Assembly: GCA_025558095.1 (NCBI GenBank)
Contig: JAIVFI010000038.1
Coordinates: 434,001-498,000 of the forward strand
Source of the DNA: Hyaloraphidium curvatum
Taxonomy: Eukaryota; Monoblepharomycota; Hyaloraphidiomycetes; Hyaloraphidiales; Hyaloraphidiaceae
Length of the DNA stretch: 64,000 nucleotides
Direction of reading: 5' to 3'
In this document: piece after piece, positions 1 to 9,622 of the stretch
Numbering within the stretch: the stretch's first letter is position 1
Layout: each line of letters starts with the position of its first letter
Notes under the pieces: model-generated
Told to the model about the DNA's origin: nothing
The model's database searches: none
The model's input: the letters and a program-made list of their open reading frames with translations, nothing else
Position numbers and translations under genes: made by a program

Positions 1-228
1 GACCAGCAGGCCCGCGACCGGGCCGCGCTCCAGCGAGAACCGCGACAGCGCAAACACCGCGGCCAGCGCCGCGACGTGCACGAAGAAGGCGGACGACCGT
101 GCTGAACGCCGCGTGGGGGCCGCGCCGGGGGGCCGCGCGGATTGGCGCTCGGCGGGGGCACCGTCGGCGGCGTCTCTCGCGGCGCCCTTCGAAGCGGCGA
201 GGCGGCGGCGCGCGCCGCTCGCGTCCAT
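1..228 (-). CDS. Partial hypothetical membrane protein, N-terminal end only
   Basis: An ATG at 228 opens a leftward frame that is still open at the window edge (76 codons). The first ~48 residues are rich in Ala, Arg, Ser and Pro and look disordered. They are followed by a hydrophobic segment (AFFVHVAALAAVFALS) that could be a membrane span or signal anchor. No family is recognisable from so little sequence. No in-frame stop is seen for some distance upstream of the ATG, so the start is the only ATG noticed and not proven. It could be another member of the 7-TM family found nearby, but nothing diagnostic lies inside the window. Confidence 0.45.
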   Translation of the reverse strand, partial: MDASGARRRLAASKGAARDAADGAPAERQSARPPGAAPTRRSARSSAFFVHVAALAAVFALSRFSLERGPVAGLLV

Positions 229-920
229 TGCGGCCGATTCGCAGATAGCGGTCCCAGGACTTGGTTCCCTGGCCGGATTTAGGCTCCGTCGGCCGTTTTC
301 TGACTGACTGATTTCTAGAAGGCGGCAGTTCGGGGTCCCGACCCTTGGTCGGCGCCCAAGCGCCACGTTTCTTCCCCCCGACATCTCAATGAAAACCGAC
401 CAAATCGCACGGGGACATCCGTTGCCAATACCCCGTGACCGCCGGAGATTCGCTGCAGGCCGACCGAGCGCTGCGGGAATTTTGGAACGTTGTAGGACCC
501 TACAATCGAGATTGCAGTAGTGGCAACAAAAGCGGTAGCCTCCTAAGCGAACGACGAGGCAAGCGGACCTGACAGCCGCTCGAATGCTTGCTGCCAAGTC
601 CCGGGTTTTTTCGCGCCTGCCTCGGCCGCGGTCGGATTCCACGGCGGTGGGATTTCGAAGGGTGACGCGACGCCAGCATTCGGGTCCGACCAGGATCACT
701 CGGTCGGTCTGTAGCTGTGCGAACAGTGTTTGAAAGGGCATGGAGCATGCGGAGGGATTTTCCACCTCCGGCGACCTCACGGAGGCCGTGGTTCCGCGAG
801 ATTGTGCACGAGGTGATCTACCGTTTTGTCTCGGAAGCGGGAGAAGAGCCGATGGAACCCGCAGCGTAACAACACCCTCACGGCCACGGCATTCCAAGAC
901 GAACGCGCCGAGCTTCTTGA
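229..920. other. Intergenic stretch, no convincing gene
   Basis: Short open frames occur on both strands but none has a recognisable domain or intron-exon logic. Just before 920 the plus strand may hold decayed sequence of the 7-TM copy that follows: a segment around 930-1000 reads VLAAAALERC in another frame, faintly like VLAAHDAALSGLIG of the copy at 14.6 kb. I see nothing else. Confidence 0.4.
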
Positions 921-1130
921 AAGCAAAATCGAACCCACAAGTCTTGGCCGCCGCCGCGCTGGAGCGGTGCCGAGGCCCGCGCGCCGAGGAGGAGGTTCCT
1001 CGGCGTCGTGATGGGGTTCGGCGCGTTCAGGGGGCTGCTGGTTTCGCTGGTCACGGTCGCGTTCGCGGCGTGGGGGGTGGCGAGGGGGTTCGGTGTCGCG
1101 CTGACGCTGGAGACCGTGTGCCCGGGGTGA
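921..1130 (+). pseudogene. C-terminal fragment of the local 7-TM family
   Basis: A frame open from 921 to the TGA at 1128-1130 ends with FLGVV, then a hydrophobic helix (LLVSLVTVAFAAWGVARG) and LTLETVC-PG at the C-terminus. This aligns almost residue for residue with the end of the protein at 14576-16108 (FLGVRVDY, then LLTVFGVAWGVLKG, then VTLESVCPGG). Upstream of 921 there is an in-frame TGA, and I found no exons carrying TM1-TM6, so this is probably a truncated, decayed copy rather than a working gene. It lies tail to tail with the copy at 1243-2781, 112 bases apart, which suggests an old inverted duplication. A missed intron reaching a distant exon cannot be ruled out. Confidence 0.6.
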
Positions 1131-1242
1131 GCCGTCTGCGGACCCGATCGGGGCTGCGCATCACAACGATGGAAACAGTGGTGCATTCTCGCTCTCTTTC
1201 GCAGTGAGGGGGCTATACCCCTTACAGCCGGCCCTTCCGGTC

Positions 1243-2781
1243 TTACCGAATCGGACAGTAAGACTGCACGGTCAAAAAGATCCCCAACCCGCGCAGCACG
1301 CTCCACAACCCCACCGCCAGCGTGACGACTGTCACGACCGCCGTCCGCAGCAGCGCGAACGACACAGGGAACCCGAAGATGCGGTACCTGTGCCTCTCGA
1401 TCCCCGCGAACGAACCCAGCAGCGCCTCGTGCGCGCGGAGCGCGTCGACCACCCGCTGAGGGGCGGGATCTGCGCGCCGGGCGGCGGCGGCGAGCATCCC
1501 CTGGATGCGCTGCCGCGCGTCGTGGTACGTCCCCGCGAGGTCCTCGATGGCGACGTTGCCGAGCGAGAGCAGGGAAAGGTCGACGGCGAACCAGCAAAGC
1601 ATCCAGAGGATCGGGGCCAGGGCGCCCAGGGTGATGCAGGAGCCGACCGAGGCGGTGATGAGGGCGAAGACGGAAAAAGCGGCGAGGCAGAGCAGGGTGT
1701 TGGTCCCGCCGGCGTGCAGGACGCCTATGCCCCAGGGGAGGGCGGCAGCGGCATTTTCGTGCAGATCCTCGTAAAGCTCGCGCCCGCCAATGAGCTCGCC
1801 GATCTCGGCTTCCGAAAGGCCACCATCGAGCGCCAGGAAGTAGCGCTCAAAGAACGAGGCAAATGCGACATTGGCGGCCCGCATGCCCAGCCGGCGGGGG
1901 AGCTCCAGGATCGCTGAGGAAGAGGAAGGGGAAGCGATGCGGCCCTGTAGGACAAAACCAAGCGTCATGAACACCAACATCGCACCAAGAAGACCTGACC
2001 ACCACACCACCACGTTTCCCAGAACTGCCCGGCAAATATTCCGAAAAGTAGAGTCCAGGGAATGCAGAAGAACATGACCGCCATGGACGCGATCAGGAGC
2101 GTGAGCTTGACAAACTGCTGCGTTCCAGCCTCTTCGCTATGTCCCCGGCACACGAGCGAGCGGGACAGGGGCAGAAGGGGTCCTTGTCTTGGTGTGCGAC
2201 CAGCTGGGAACCAGCTGGGAGCACCTGACCGAGCCAAGTTCCCGATTGTCGCCCTCCTCAGCGTCCGTTGCGCTGGCAAGCTCGGTCCAACGCACCAGGC
2301 CGGCGAGGAAATGGGCGCCCAAATCACCCCCGTCCCCCGACTCCCAGTCCCCGTTCATGGCCAGGCGGTTTGATGGCACGAAGGGATAGATGAGGTATAT
2401 GACGAACACCCATAGGAAGCCCGCGAACGTGGCAGCAATCCTGGCCCTGTCAAACGTGCCGTCGTCAAAGTACCACCCCGTGCCCAGCGTCGCCAGCATC
2501 ACGGCCATGAACCCGAAGAACCAAGGTGCGAGCCACCTCCCGAAAGGCCAACAGGCAAACTGGGCGCGCGTCAGGCCGCGCAGAAGAGGCGGCAGCGCCG
2601 CGAACAGCGACTTTTGCGTAAGCGGGTCCGCGTCGCGGGCAGCGGCGGCGGCATCGGGCGGCGGCGGGTACCAGCTGGAGTAGCCGCGCGACGAGTCGGG
2701 GTGCCGCGAGGACGGCGGGCGCGGGTAGAGCGCGAGCCATTCGCGGGCGGAGAACGACGCGGGCTTCGGGAGATCGCGCAT
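1243..2781 (-). CDS. 7-TM family protein (copy B), possibly frame-broken
   Basis: The ATG at 2781 starts a long polar N-terminus followed by two membrane helices (FGFMAVMLATLGTGWYF and FAGFLWVFVIYLIYPFV). An intron near 2120-2225 leads to TM3 (LTLLIASMAVMFFCIPWTLL). The last part (from ~2013 to the stop at 1243) holds TM4, a polar loop, TM5-TM6 with GSC, and TM7 ending LRGLGIFLTVQSYCPIR. The hydrophobic pattern and the C-terminal signature place it with the copies at 14.6, 59.3 and 61.1 kb, but the CxCxxxxC loop motif of those copies was not found. TM3 and TM4 are in different frames, joined near 2014 (FAGQFWE to VVVWWSG). Either there is a one-base indel, or a 50-base intron at 1945-1994 removes TM4, which would break the family topology; I favour the indel. 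Function unknown. Confidence 0.65.
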
Positions 2782-3071
2782 TTCGCGGCGCTATCCGACG
2801 TGATACTGACGTGAGACTTGGGGAATGTGGTGGGGGTTGGGGCCGCTCCGCGCCCGCCCCCCCCCGGATTCCTCGCCGGTCTGTCATGTGCACCGACATC
2901 TATCAAAAGACTGTGGCTCGCGAAGCGTTGTCAGGTACTTCGGATTCTTTTCTTGCCAGATTCCCGCGTCCGCCCGGCATCTTGCCGCCATCCCCTCCCA
3001 TCGTTGACCGGCCCCACGAGCTCGGTCCACCGACCCGTCACTGGTCATACGAGCACATCCAATCGACTGCA

Positions 3072-3873
3072 TCAGAAGACGAGCAGCAGTGACACGACGA
3101 TGGTAAGGAGAGCGAAAAAGACCCCCCAAAAGTTCATCCAAAAGCCAGCATTGCGGCCGGCCAGATCTTCCTCGCACAGAATGGAAGCCGGCGCTCCGTA
3201 TAGGGCCGTATACCCAGCTAGCATCATCACCAAGATTCCACCTGCTAGGGTTCCAATGATGAGGAAGAGAACCACGAATCGCCCCCGTTTCCACCAGGAA
3301 CTGAACAGGGTCCTGCTCCACGCCGGCCGGAACATGTAGTAAATGACCGAAATGAGAATGGAAGTTGCCGAAGAGTATATGGCTCCGATCATGCAGCGCT
3401 GCATGAACATGACGTACGATGCCACGCTCGTTGAAGCCGTAACGGGATCCATCCCACATGACACCATTGCCTGTTCCAGGAATTCGTAGTGTTCATGGTT
3501 CAGTGCTCCTTGGATGGTAATCGGTATGGTCAAGATAAGTGTGTTCTTCGTTGGCCCCGGCCCCAATGTCAGAAAGCGAACGGAACGGTGAGGCAAACGG
3601 GAGCTGGCCCACCACGACGGCGAAGGACCCCACGGCAATGTCAACGTCCTTGGACCTCACCTTCCCCGTGTCTTTTATGTAGGTCCGTAGCGCGCTCGCT
3701 TCCCAGCGCTTTTGCCAGTGCTCCTTCGGGGATCTCCAGAACGACGGTGGATCCCCGGACGCGCCCGATACTGTCCTGGCTGTCGTGGAATCGGAATCGC
3801 TGTCTTTCCCGTCCGCAGCGACCGCGATGACGTTTGCCGCCGACTGCCGTTCGCCTTCTCGTGTGTTCGCCAT
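3072..3873 (-). CDS. Small multi-pass membrane protein of unknown function
   Basis: Two exons, 3873-3613 and 3545-3072. The 67-base intron starts GTGGGC, has CTGAC inside and ends AAG, and removing it keeps the frame. The ~244-residue product has a Ser/Asp-rich polar N-terminus of about 80 residues and then four hydrophobic segments: around IAVGSFAVVNTLILTIPI, YSSATSILISVIYYMF, VVLFLIIGTLAGGILVMMLA, and a C-terminal FFALLTIVVSLLLVF that ends at the stop. It lacks the C-terminal Cys signature of the neighbouring 7-TM family and I do not regard it as a member. No known family is recognised. Codon use looks less GC-biased than in neighbouring housekeeping genes, which fits a lineage-specific gene. 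Confidence 0.6.
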
Positions 3874-4034
3874 TGTGGCGTTGTGTCAGTCGATTTACGT
3901 AGTCGCTGACGAATGTTCAGCTAGGGATCTAGTTAAAACGACTAAGCCGGACGACGTCAAACACCCATCCATCCATCGTTCAGAAATTCTAATGATTGAC
4001 GAATGCTCGCTCTAAAAATATGGTGCAGGTAAGA

Positions 4035-5039
4035 TCACAGCCTCGTCCCCTTCCCCTCGCTCTTTCTCGGCCAAACCTTCGGGTACCACCCCGGATCCCC
4101 CGCCAGCAGCTCCCCGTCCTTCACCCCGATCAAATTCGTCCACTGTATCGCTGACCACTCCCTCCTCACCATCCTCGCCTCCCCGCTCACGTACCTCACC
4201 GAGCTCGCCCTCCTCACCCTCCCCGACACGTTCCCCGCCGACCCGTGCAGCGTCCTCGCGTCGTGCACCAGCACGTCCCCCGGCTCGGCGTCGAGGTACA
4301 CCGCGCCCAGCTCCTTCTCGGCGGCGGCGTCGATCCGCGGGAGGGGCGAGAAGGAGGGGTCGCGGTCGCTGCCCGGGAACGTGCCGTGGGAGGTGACAAA
4401 GTCCGACGGGCGGTACAGCCTGCCGTCGAGGTGCGAGCCCGGGATGTAGCACATGGCGCCGTTGTCCATGCGGACGGGGTCGACGGGGCACCATGCGACG
4501 GCGCAGGGGCCCGAGAGGTCGAAGTACGGGAGGTCCTGGTGCCACGGCGTGCGCAGGCCCGAGCCGGGTTCCTTCTTGAAGACCTGATCGTGGAAAAAGT
4601 GCAGCGTGCCGACGCCGAGGACCTGGGCGACGATCTCGGGGAGGGGGCCCTCGACGCAAAAGTGGCACAGCTGCGGGTCCCAAAGGGAGGCGCCGGTCTC
4701 GATGATGTTGCGTCCAGTGCGTGCGCCGGCGCCGGGCTCGAGGGCGATCTCCGCGCCCCTCTTCTTCCTCTCCAAAACGTCGGCCATCGCGGCCGAGTCG
4801 GCACGATGCCCGCGGGCCGACATGCCCCTCGCGACGGCGTCGGGGTCGGCCGCCTTGGCGGCGCCTTCAACGTCGACGACGCGGTCGATGTTGCGGCGCA
4901 GGTAGTCGACCCAGTCGGGCGGCAGGATGCCACGGAGGGCGACAAAGCCGCGCGTGCGGAACTCGGCGGCCTCAGCCGGCGTGACGGCACGCAGCGGGCG
5001 CGGCGAGGAGGGCGCGCCGGGGCCGGGCTCCCACTTCAT
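4035..5039 (-). CDS. Phytanoyl-CoA dioxygenase family 2OG-Fe(II) oxygenase
   Basis: Single exon of 334 residues from the ATG at 5039 (MKWEPGPG). It belongs to the PhyH superfamily of non-haem iron, 2-oxoglutarate-dependent hydroxylases. The iron ligands are visible: the HxD pair in TPWHQDLPYF (about residue 194) and the distal His in DARTLHGSAGN, followed by an Arg in RRASSVRYV that would hold 2-oxoglutarate. FFHDQVFKKEPG and NGAMCYIPGSHL are typical of the family fold. The substrate cannot be read from sequence; relatives act on phytanoyl-CoA, secondary metabolites or small acids. Lack of a clear peroxisomal C-terminal tripeptide (ends GTRL) argues against a PTS1-targeted phytanoyl-CoA enzyme. 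A second distinct PhyH-like gene lies at 35.3 kb. Confidence 0.88.
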   Translation of the reverse strand: MKWEPGPGAPSSPRPLRAVTPAEAAEFRTRGFVALRGILPPDWVDYLRRNIDRVVDVEGAAKAADPDAVARGMSARGHRADSAAMADVLERKKRGAEIALEPGAGARTGRNIIETGASLWDPQLCHFCVEGPLPEIVAQVLGVGTLHFFHDQVFKKEPGSGLRTPWHQDLPYFDLSGPCAVAWCPVDPVRMDNGAMCYIPGSHLDGRLYRPSDFVTSHGTFPGSDRDPSFSPLPRIDAAAEKELGAVYLDAEPGDVLVHDARTLHGSAGNVSGRVRRASSVRYVSGEARMVRREWSAIQWTNLIGVKDGELLAGDPGWYPKVWPRKSEGKGTRL

Positions 5040-5240
5040 CGCTGTCTCCCGCAATTCGGAATCGACAGGCGGGAGGCTCGATGGCACCGGAATCAGACTC
5101 AAACACGTCGACAGCAGTGCAAACCCCCTTCAGAAGAGAATTTGCGACGGTTTCGATGGTGGAAACCGCCGAAGCGTCGATCCAGCCCTTCTGTTTGTGC
5201 GCAAGGAATCCCTTGCTCTCAACTGAGCAACGCTGTTTCG

Positions 5241-7135
5241 ATGCCGACAGTCTGGGCACCCCCCGGTCAAGCGGGCAGCTTCCTGCTGGCTGCCAACGCG
5301 CTCACGGAGATGGCCGCCGATGACGACGATCTGGCGCTGGCGGAGCAGCTCCAGCTCGAGGAGGCCTTGCGGGCGTCGGCCGAGATGGCCGGGCTGCCCG
5401 CTGAGCTGGCGGTCGGCAACGGCGTGCAGACGGCGCCGCACGCCGCCGACGCGCTGCGGGCGCAGGCCGGCGAGCTGGTCGCGCAGGCCGACCGGGAGCA
5501 CGCTGCCCGCTGGACCTGGCGAGGCACATCTACGCGCGCGACAGGGCGCTCGCTATGCGAATCGACGACCTGGAGAGGAAGCGCGACGCGGACGTGATCT
5601 CGATATCATCGGACGAGGACGGCGACCCGCTGGACTGCATCATCGACCCGAACTCGGGGCTGGAAACCTACGCCAAGGTGTGACGAACCGGGGCGACTGC
5701 CAACCGCCCCCTCGCTGACAACCACACGCCTGCATTCAGACGGAGGCAGAAATCCACGCTGAGCCGCGCGGCAGGCACAAGGCTCCCGACGGCGCCCAGC
5801 ACCGCTGCGGCATCTGCTTCGACCACTTCCGCCAGCTTCCCGTGCCGCACGACTTCCTCGCCCCGCGCCCCACCAGCTCCTCCTCCGCCCCGCACCACGG
5901 CGGCTTCCTCCTCCCCTGCTCGCACCCCCTGTGCCACGGCTGCACGCGCGAGTACCTCGTCCACGGCCTGCGCAACCAGCCGTTCCCGCTCCCCTAGCCC
6001 CGAGAAGGGCTGCGCCTTCCTGTTCTCCCCCGAGTGGATCCCCCGCGCCGTCTTGACGCAGGAGGAGCACGCGCGGTTCGGGATCAGGCACATTGAGGCT
6101 TCGTTGGGGTCCAGGGCGGCGTACTGCCCCAACAAGCGGTGCGGCACGGTGCTCGAGATGCCCGAAGGGGCCGAGGTCTGGGACAGGGCGCAGTGCCCGG
6201 GGTGCGGAACCGTCATGTGTCCGTCGTGCAGGGTGGTGGGTTGCCCCCCTCCCGGCCCTCGCCGATCCGCCGCTGATCTCAGCTCCCCCGCAGGAGTACC
6301 ACGAGAACCTGACGTGCGAGCAGTTCCGCGCCATCCCCGAGCACCTTCGCAACCGCGAAGACATGGAGCTTCTCGACGTTGCCGCACAGAGGAGGTGGAG
6401 GCGTTGCCCGGGGTGCAGCGCGGTGATGGAGCTCGACTCGGGGTGCAACCATGTGGGCTCGCCGTTTCGTGCAGGCGCGGATATTGTGGTTGACCGGGTC
6501 GGCGTCTGACAGATCACATGCAAGTGCAAGAAGGAGTTCTGCTATATCTGCGGCGCTGACTGGACGCAGCCTTCGTGCCGGAACGGTGCGTCCTCTCCGC
6601 CTTGCGCGCCGCGTCGCTCACCCGCCGCAGGATGCGCGCTGTGGGACGAGCGCAACCTCCTGGACGAGCAAAACAGGCAGGCGGCGCTGGAGGACCAGGA
6701 GGCACCCCCCGCGGGCGGGCTGGACAGGATCGAGTGGGAGGCGGCGGTGCCGGCGGTGGGTACCCGACCCGCGCGTCCGGACATTCGGTTGGCTGAACTC
6801 CTGGGCCATCGCGGTGCACCCACAGAGGAGGCCCCCGCTCACGGACCTGAGCGACCTTCTCGACGGGTACGCCGCGGTGCGCATCCCGGCGTGGCTCTAC
6901 GACGACGTTCGCGACACGATGTACTCCTACTGCGGCCGCCGGGTGGGTCTCCTTTCCCGCCTCGCCTCATTCTCGGAGCTGATCACCCCTCGATGCGCAG
7001 TTCGACTCGCTGCCCGCTCTGCGGTCCCACCTGGCCAACACGTGGTCGCACCGCGTGTACGTGTGCTGCGGGAGGGTGTTTCTGGACGCGGAGGGGGTGT
7101 GGAAGCACAGGCAGATGAGCGCGAGGCACAACTGA
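5241..7135 (+). CDS. RBR-type E3 ubiquitin ligase with C-terminal zinc finger, frame-broken
   Basis: A multi-exon gene. The first exon (MPTVWAPPG) has an acidic helical region (DDDLALAEQLQLEEAL) resembling a ubiquitin-interacting helix. Then come RING1 (CGICFDHF ... CSHPLCHGC), an IBR (YCPNKRCG ... CPGCGTVMCPSC) and the catalytic RING2/Rcat (RCPGCSAVMELDSGCNH, intron, ITCKCKKEFCYICG), where the Cys of GCNH would carry ubiquitin. The last exon ends in a C2H2-like finger (YVCCGRVF ... VWKHRQMSARH). RBR ligases pass ubiquitin from E2 to that Cys and then to the substrate. At least five introns fit GT-AG. Two places need a one-base shift to keep the domain in frame: near 5510 and near 5995, where an in-frame TAG interrupts RING1. 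These are either assembly indels or signs of a recent pseudogene. Confidence 0.75.
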
Positions 7136-7252
7136 GGCACGGAGAGGTGGCGATGGGACGGCGGCGCTTTTTCGCGGGGGACTTCTTAGATTCCAAGGAT
7201 GTAAAATTTCGGATACCCAACTTCAGGCGCGTCTTTCCGCGCACGCACACAT

Positions 7253-7914
7253 TCAGAACGGCGGCACTCCTCCTCCCGGCATCATGCTCGTCGACAACCG
7301 CCTGTTGTGGACATCGTCCGCGCCCGATCCCCGCCTGCTCCCTGCCGCGAGCCTCTGCGCCTCGGTCAGCGACGCCTCGGTGCGCTTGAGCGCCTCTTCT
7401 CCGCGCAGCGCGTCCTCCTTTGCGCGGCGGATGGCGAGGTCAACGGAGATCTCTGCGTCCTGGATGCAGGCGAATCAGGGAACGTCAGCCTCAGTTGATG
7501 CCTCTCGATCGCGCCGCGCCCACCAGCTTCTCGGTCGGTGCGACTCCGGGCTCCTTCTTCCCTCCAGACCCTTTGCTGACCTTGATTGACGCCCTCCGCT
7601 CCCTTGAGCCTTCCTGAGGTGACAGGAAGTGTCGGTCCCCGTCTTCGCCCCGCCACGTCACGGGGAGCAGCAGAACCCACTGCCGCCTTGAACGGTGCCG
7701 TCCCTGCTGTACCTGCTCCACCGCTCAGCTCAGCATCCGGCATCCTTTCCTCGCCTGCAGAGAGCGCAGGTGCCCCGCGGTCCATCGGGTCCCGCCGCTC
7801 GGCACCCGGGGTGGGTTCCGAAAGGAGCTTCGGGGCGGAAGGGGGGAAGAACTGGTTGCTCGGAGGCGTGAGCCCGCGATCGGCGAAGGGGGTCGCGAAG
7901 GGGTGCTCGGACAT
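7253..7914 (-). CDS. Disordered/coiled-coil protein, first of a tandem pair
   Basis: Three exons. ATG at 7914 (MSEHPFATPFADRGLTPP); one 68-base intron starts GTGGGTTC after FKAA and rejoins at EGSRERRASIKVS, and a second intron starts GTGGGCGC after PTEKL and rejoins at DAEISVDLAIRR. The product is about 170 residues: a Pro/Ser/Ala-rich N-terminus, a basic serine motif (RERRASIKVS) that is a good basophilic-kinase consensus, and a C-terminal heptad-like helix (LAIRRAKEDALRGEEALKRT). It is clearly paralogous to the next gene (8072-8750): start, ERRAS motif, intron position and helix all correspond. No known domain and no function can be assigned. It is convergent with the RBR gene, 117 bases away. 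Confidence 0.6.
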
Positions 7915-8071
7915 TGATTGCTGTTTGTAACGAGCAGGATGTAGGGAACTGGATACTGGTCAAGTTGTTGTTCGACCGTGGGATGACGGTGTGCGGGCTT
8001 CTGCCTCCTAACACCCTGCGCCAAATCACCCCTCGAATCCAAAAGTCTGGAAGAAATCGAGCCAGGTACAA

Positions 8072-8750
8072 TCACGGCTTCGTTCCCTGTCCAACTTGGT
8101 GGCCGGTCCCCAGCAACAACGGGCTAAGCACCATGCTCTCCCCGCCCCTCTCGGCCGACACAACGATCTCCCTCCTTTCCTTTTCCGCCTTCCTCCTCAC
8201 GTTCTCCAAGGTCTCCTCCGTGCGATGCAGGTGCTCGTCCCCAAGCTGAGCCTCCAGCTCGGCACGGCGGATCGCCCTGTCGAGGTCCTCCTGCGCCTGG
8301 CCGGTCCCCGATCAGTCCGCCTCGTTGTCGTGCGTGCTCCGGAAGACATACCGATGTCGTAACGGCAGGCGGCAGCTCGTTTTTCTTTCCCACACCGCTC
8401 TTGTCGGAGACCGCGATGGACGCCCGCCGCTCCGCGCTGCCCTCCTGCACCGGTGCGTCAGCGATGCCGGTCCTTTCCGCCAACAACACCGGACCAACCG
8501 CGGCCTTGGGAGGCAACGTCTCCACGGGCTCGTAGTTGGGCAGTTTAGTCTTCCTGGTTGCGGCGGCAATCTCAACGGGCTCCGTGGAGGCCGCGGGTTG
8601 CGGTGCAGGGAACGTCGACGGACTTGCGACAGCCGCGGGGGCAGGCTGCGCCGGCGCGGGTTCCCCCGAGAGAGAGAGCGCGCCCGGTGGAAAGAGGTCC
8701 GAGGGCGACCATTCAGCGGGAGGGGTGGCGTAGGGCGTAGTGGACGACAT
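8072..8750 (-). CDS. Disordered/coiled-coil protein, second of a tandem pair
   Basis: ATG at 8750 (MSSTTPYATPPAEWSPSD). A Pro/Ala/Ser-rich region leads to EGSAERRASIAVSDKSGVGK, then an intron with a textbook GTATGT donor and a CTGAT branch site rejoins at a helix (AQEDLDRAIRRAELEAQLGD). The protein ends VLSPLLLGTGHQVGQGTKP. The order disordered region, ERRAS site, intron, DLAIRRA/DRAIRRA helix is the same as in the gene just downstream (7253-7914), so the two arose by tandem duplication and have diverged strongly except at the ERRAS motif and the helix. The conserved RRAS site suggests regulation by a PKA-like kinase; this is inference from consensus only. Function unknown. Confidence 0.62.
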
Positions 8751-8959
8751 CGCGTCTTCGCGGCGTCGAGATGCCCGATGACGGTGCGCGAGGATCAAGT
8801 CAAGCTGTCTCCCATCACCCTCTCTTCCCGGACTTCGCAGTTACCAAATTCAACTTTGACGGCCATGTAATCCATCAGACACAGATACACTTCACGGGAA
8901 TGCTATTGATCATTGTTCAGGGTTGATCACCAACGCGTCGCGAAGGCGGAGGCGAAAGT

Positions 8960-9439
8960 TCAAGCGGCCGGGGCTCCGGCTTTGTCCTTGGCCGGAGTAG
9001 TGGGCGGCGTTGCGGGCTTGGTTTCTTCGAGGAGGAGCCCGTGCTCATCGAGCCAGCGGGCGATGGATTTGCCCGGCAAGGTGATGTTGGCGCCCTTGGC
9101 GTCGGTGATTTCCTTGACGACCTGGAGGGGAGCAATTCGTCAGCGGGCCGGACGGGAACAGTGCGAACAGTCGGTACCTACCTTGTTGAACTCCTCCTGC
9201 CCCAAGAGAAGGTAAAGGCCGAAGAGCTGGACGGCCTTGTCAATCTTGGGCAGCTCAATCCTCTTTTCGAGGCCCTTGAGCTTCTCGGCCGCCTCCGTGC
9301 CGATGCCCGGCACTATGCTGGCGGGTGACGCGTAGCTCAGGTTGGCCTCCCTGAACTGGTCGCTCTTGGTCAAGGCTACGGTGCCGACCTTGGCCTTGCC
9401 GAGCTGCTCGGCGAGCGCGTCGACGTTGGCTGCGGCCAT
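8960..9439 (-). CDS. Small helical protein of unknown function
   Basis: Two exons: ATG at 9439 (MAAANVDALAEQLGKAKVG) and, after an intron starting GTAGGTACC, a second exon resuming VVKEITDAKGANITLPGK and ending KDKAGAPAA. About 135 residues, mostly predicted helix, with KIDKAVQLFGLYLLLGQEEF near the middle and SIARWLDEHGLLLEE near the end; the tail is Pro/Ala/Lys-rich. There is no signal peptide or membrane span. Good codon bias and a canonical intron indicate a real, expressed gene. It diverges from the protein kinase gene across 183 bases. I do not recognise the family. Confidence 0.65.
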
Positions 9440-9622
9440 CGTAGGGCGATTCGGGTGGAGAGTTGTCTGAGCGCTGAGTTTGCGATGCTGGAGCGGTCCG
9501 GCAGCGTCTCCCTTAAGTGCAAGGGCCGTGTGGCCGAGCGTCGGGGCTCGGCCCGTCGGGGCTTGGGGGGCACAGCGCTGAGACGGGTCATCGCGCGCTA
9601 CGGCGCGGCCCAGGGAACCGTG
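9440..9622. promoter_or_regulatory. Shared divergent promoter region
   Basis: The 183 bases lie between the start codons of two divergent genes (8960-9439 minus and 9623-10705 plus), so both promoters must be inside or overlap the genes. No TATA box or CCAAT motif stands out. The annotation is by position only. Confidence 0.4.

Noticed and set aside
1945-1994. A GT-AG intron in 7-TM copy B that would remove the frame break
   Set aside because: It has a good acceptor (TTTTGTCCTACAG), but splicing it out deletes TM4, which all intact family members keep. I prefer a one-base indel but note the alternative.
4245-5240. Long plus-strand frame opposite the PhyH-like gene
   Set aside because: It is the antisense of a gene with intact iron ligands; its translation has no domain. 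Only the part after 5241 belongs to the RBR gene.
7135-7253. Search for a tRNA or other small RNA in gene-free gaps
   Set aside because: No cloverleaf with a GGTTCGAATCC-like T-arm was found by eye in this or the other gaps. A covariance-model scan would be decisive.
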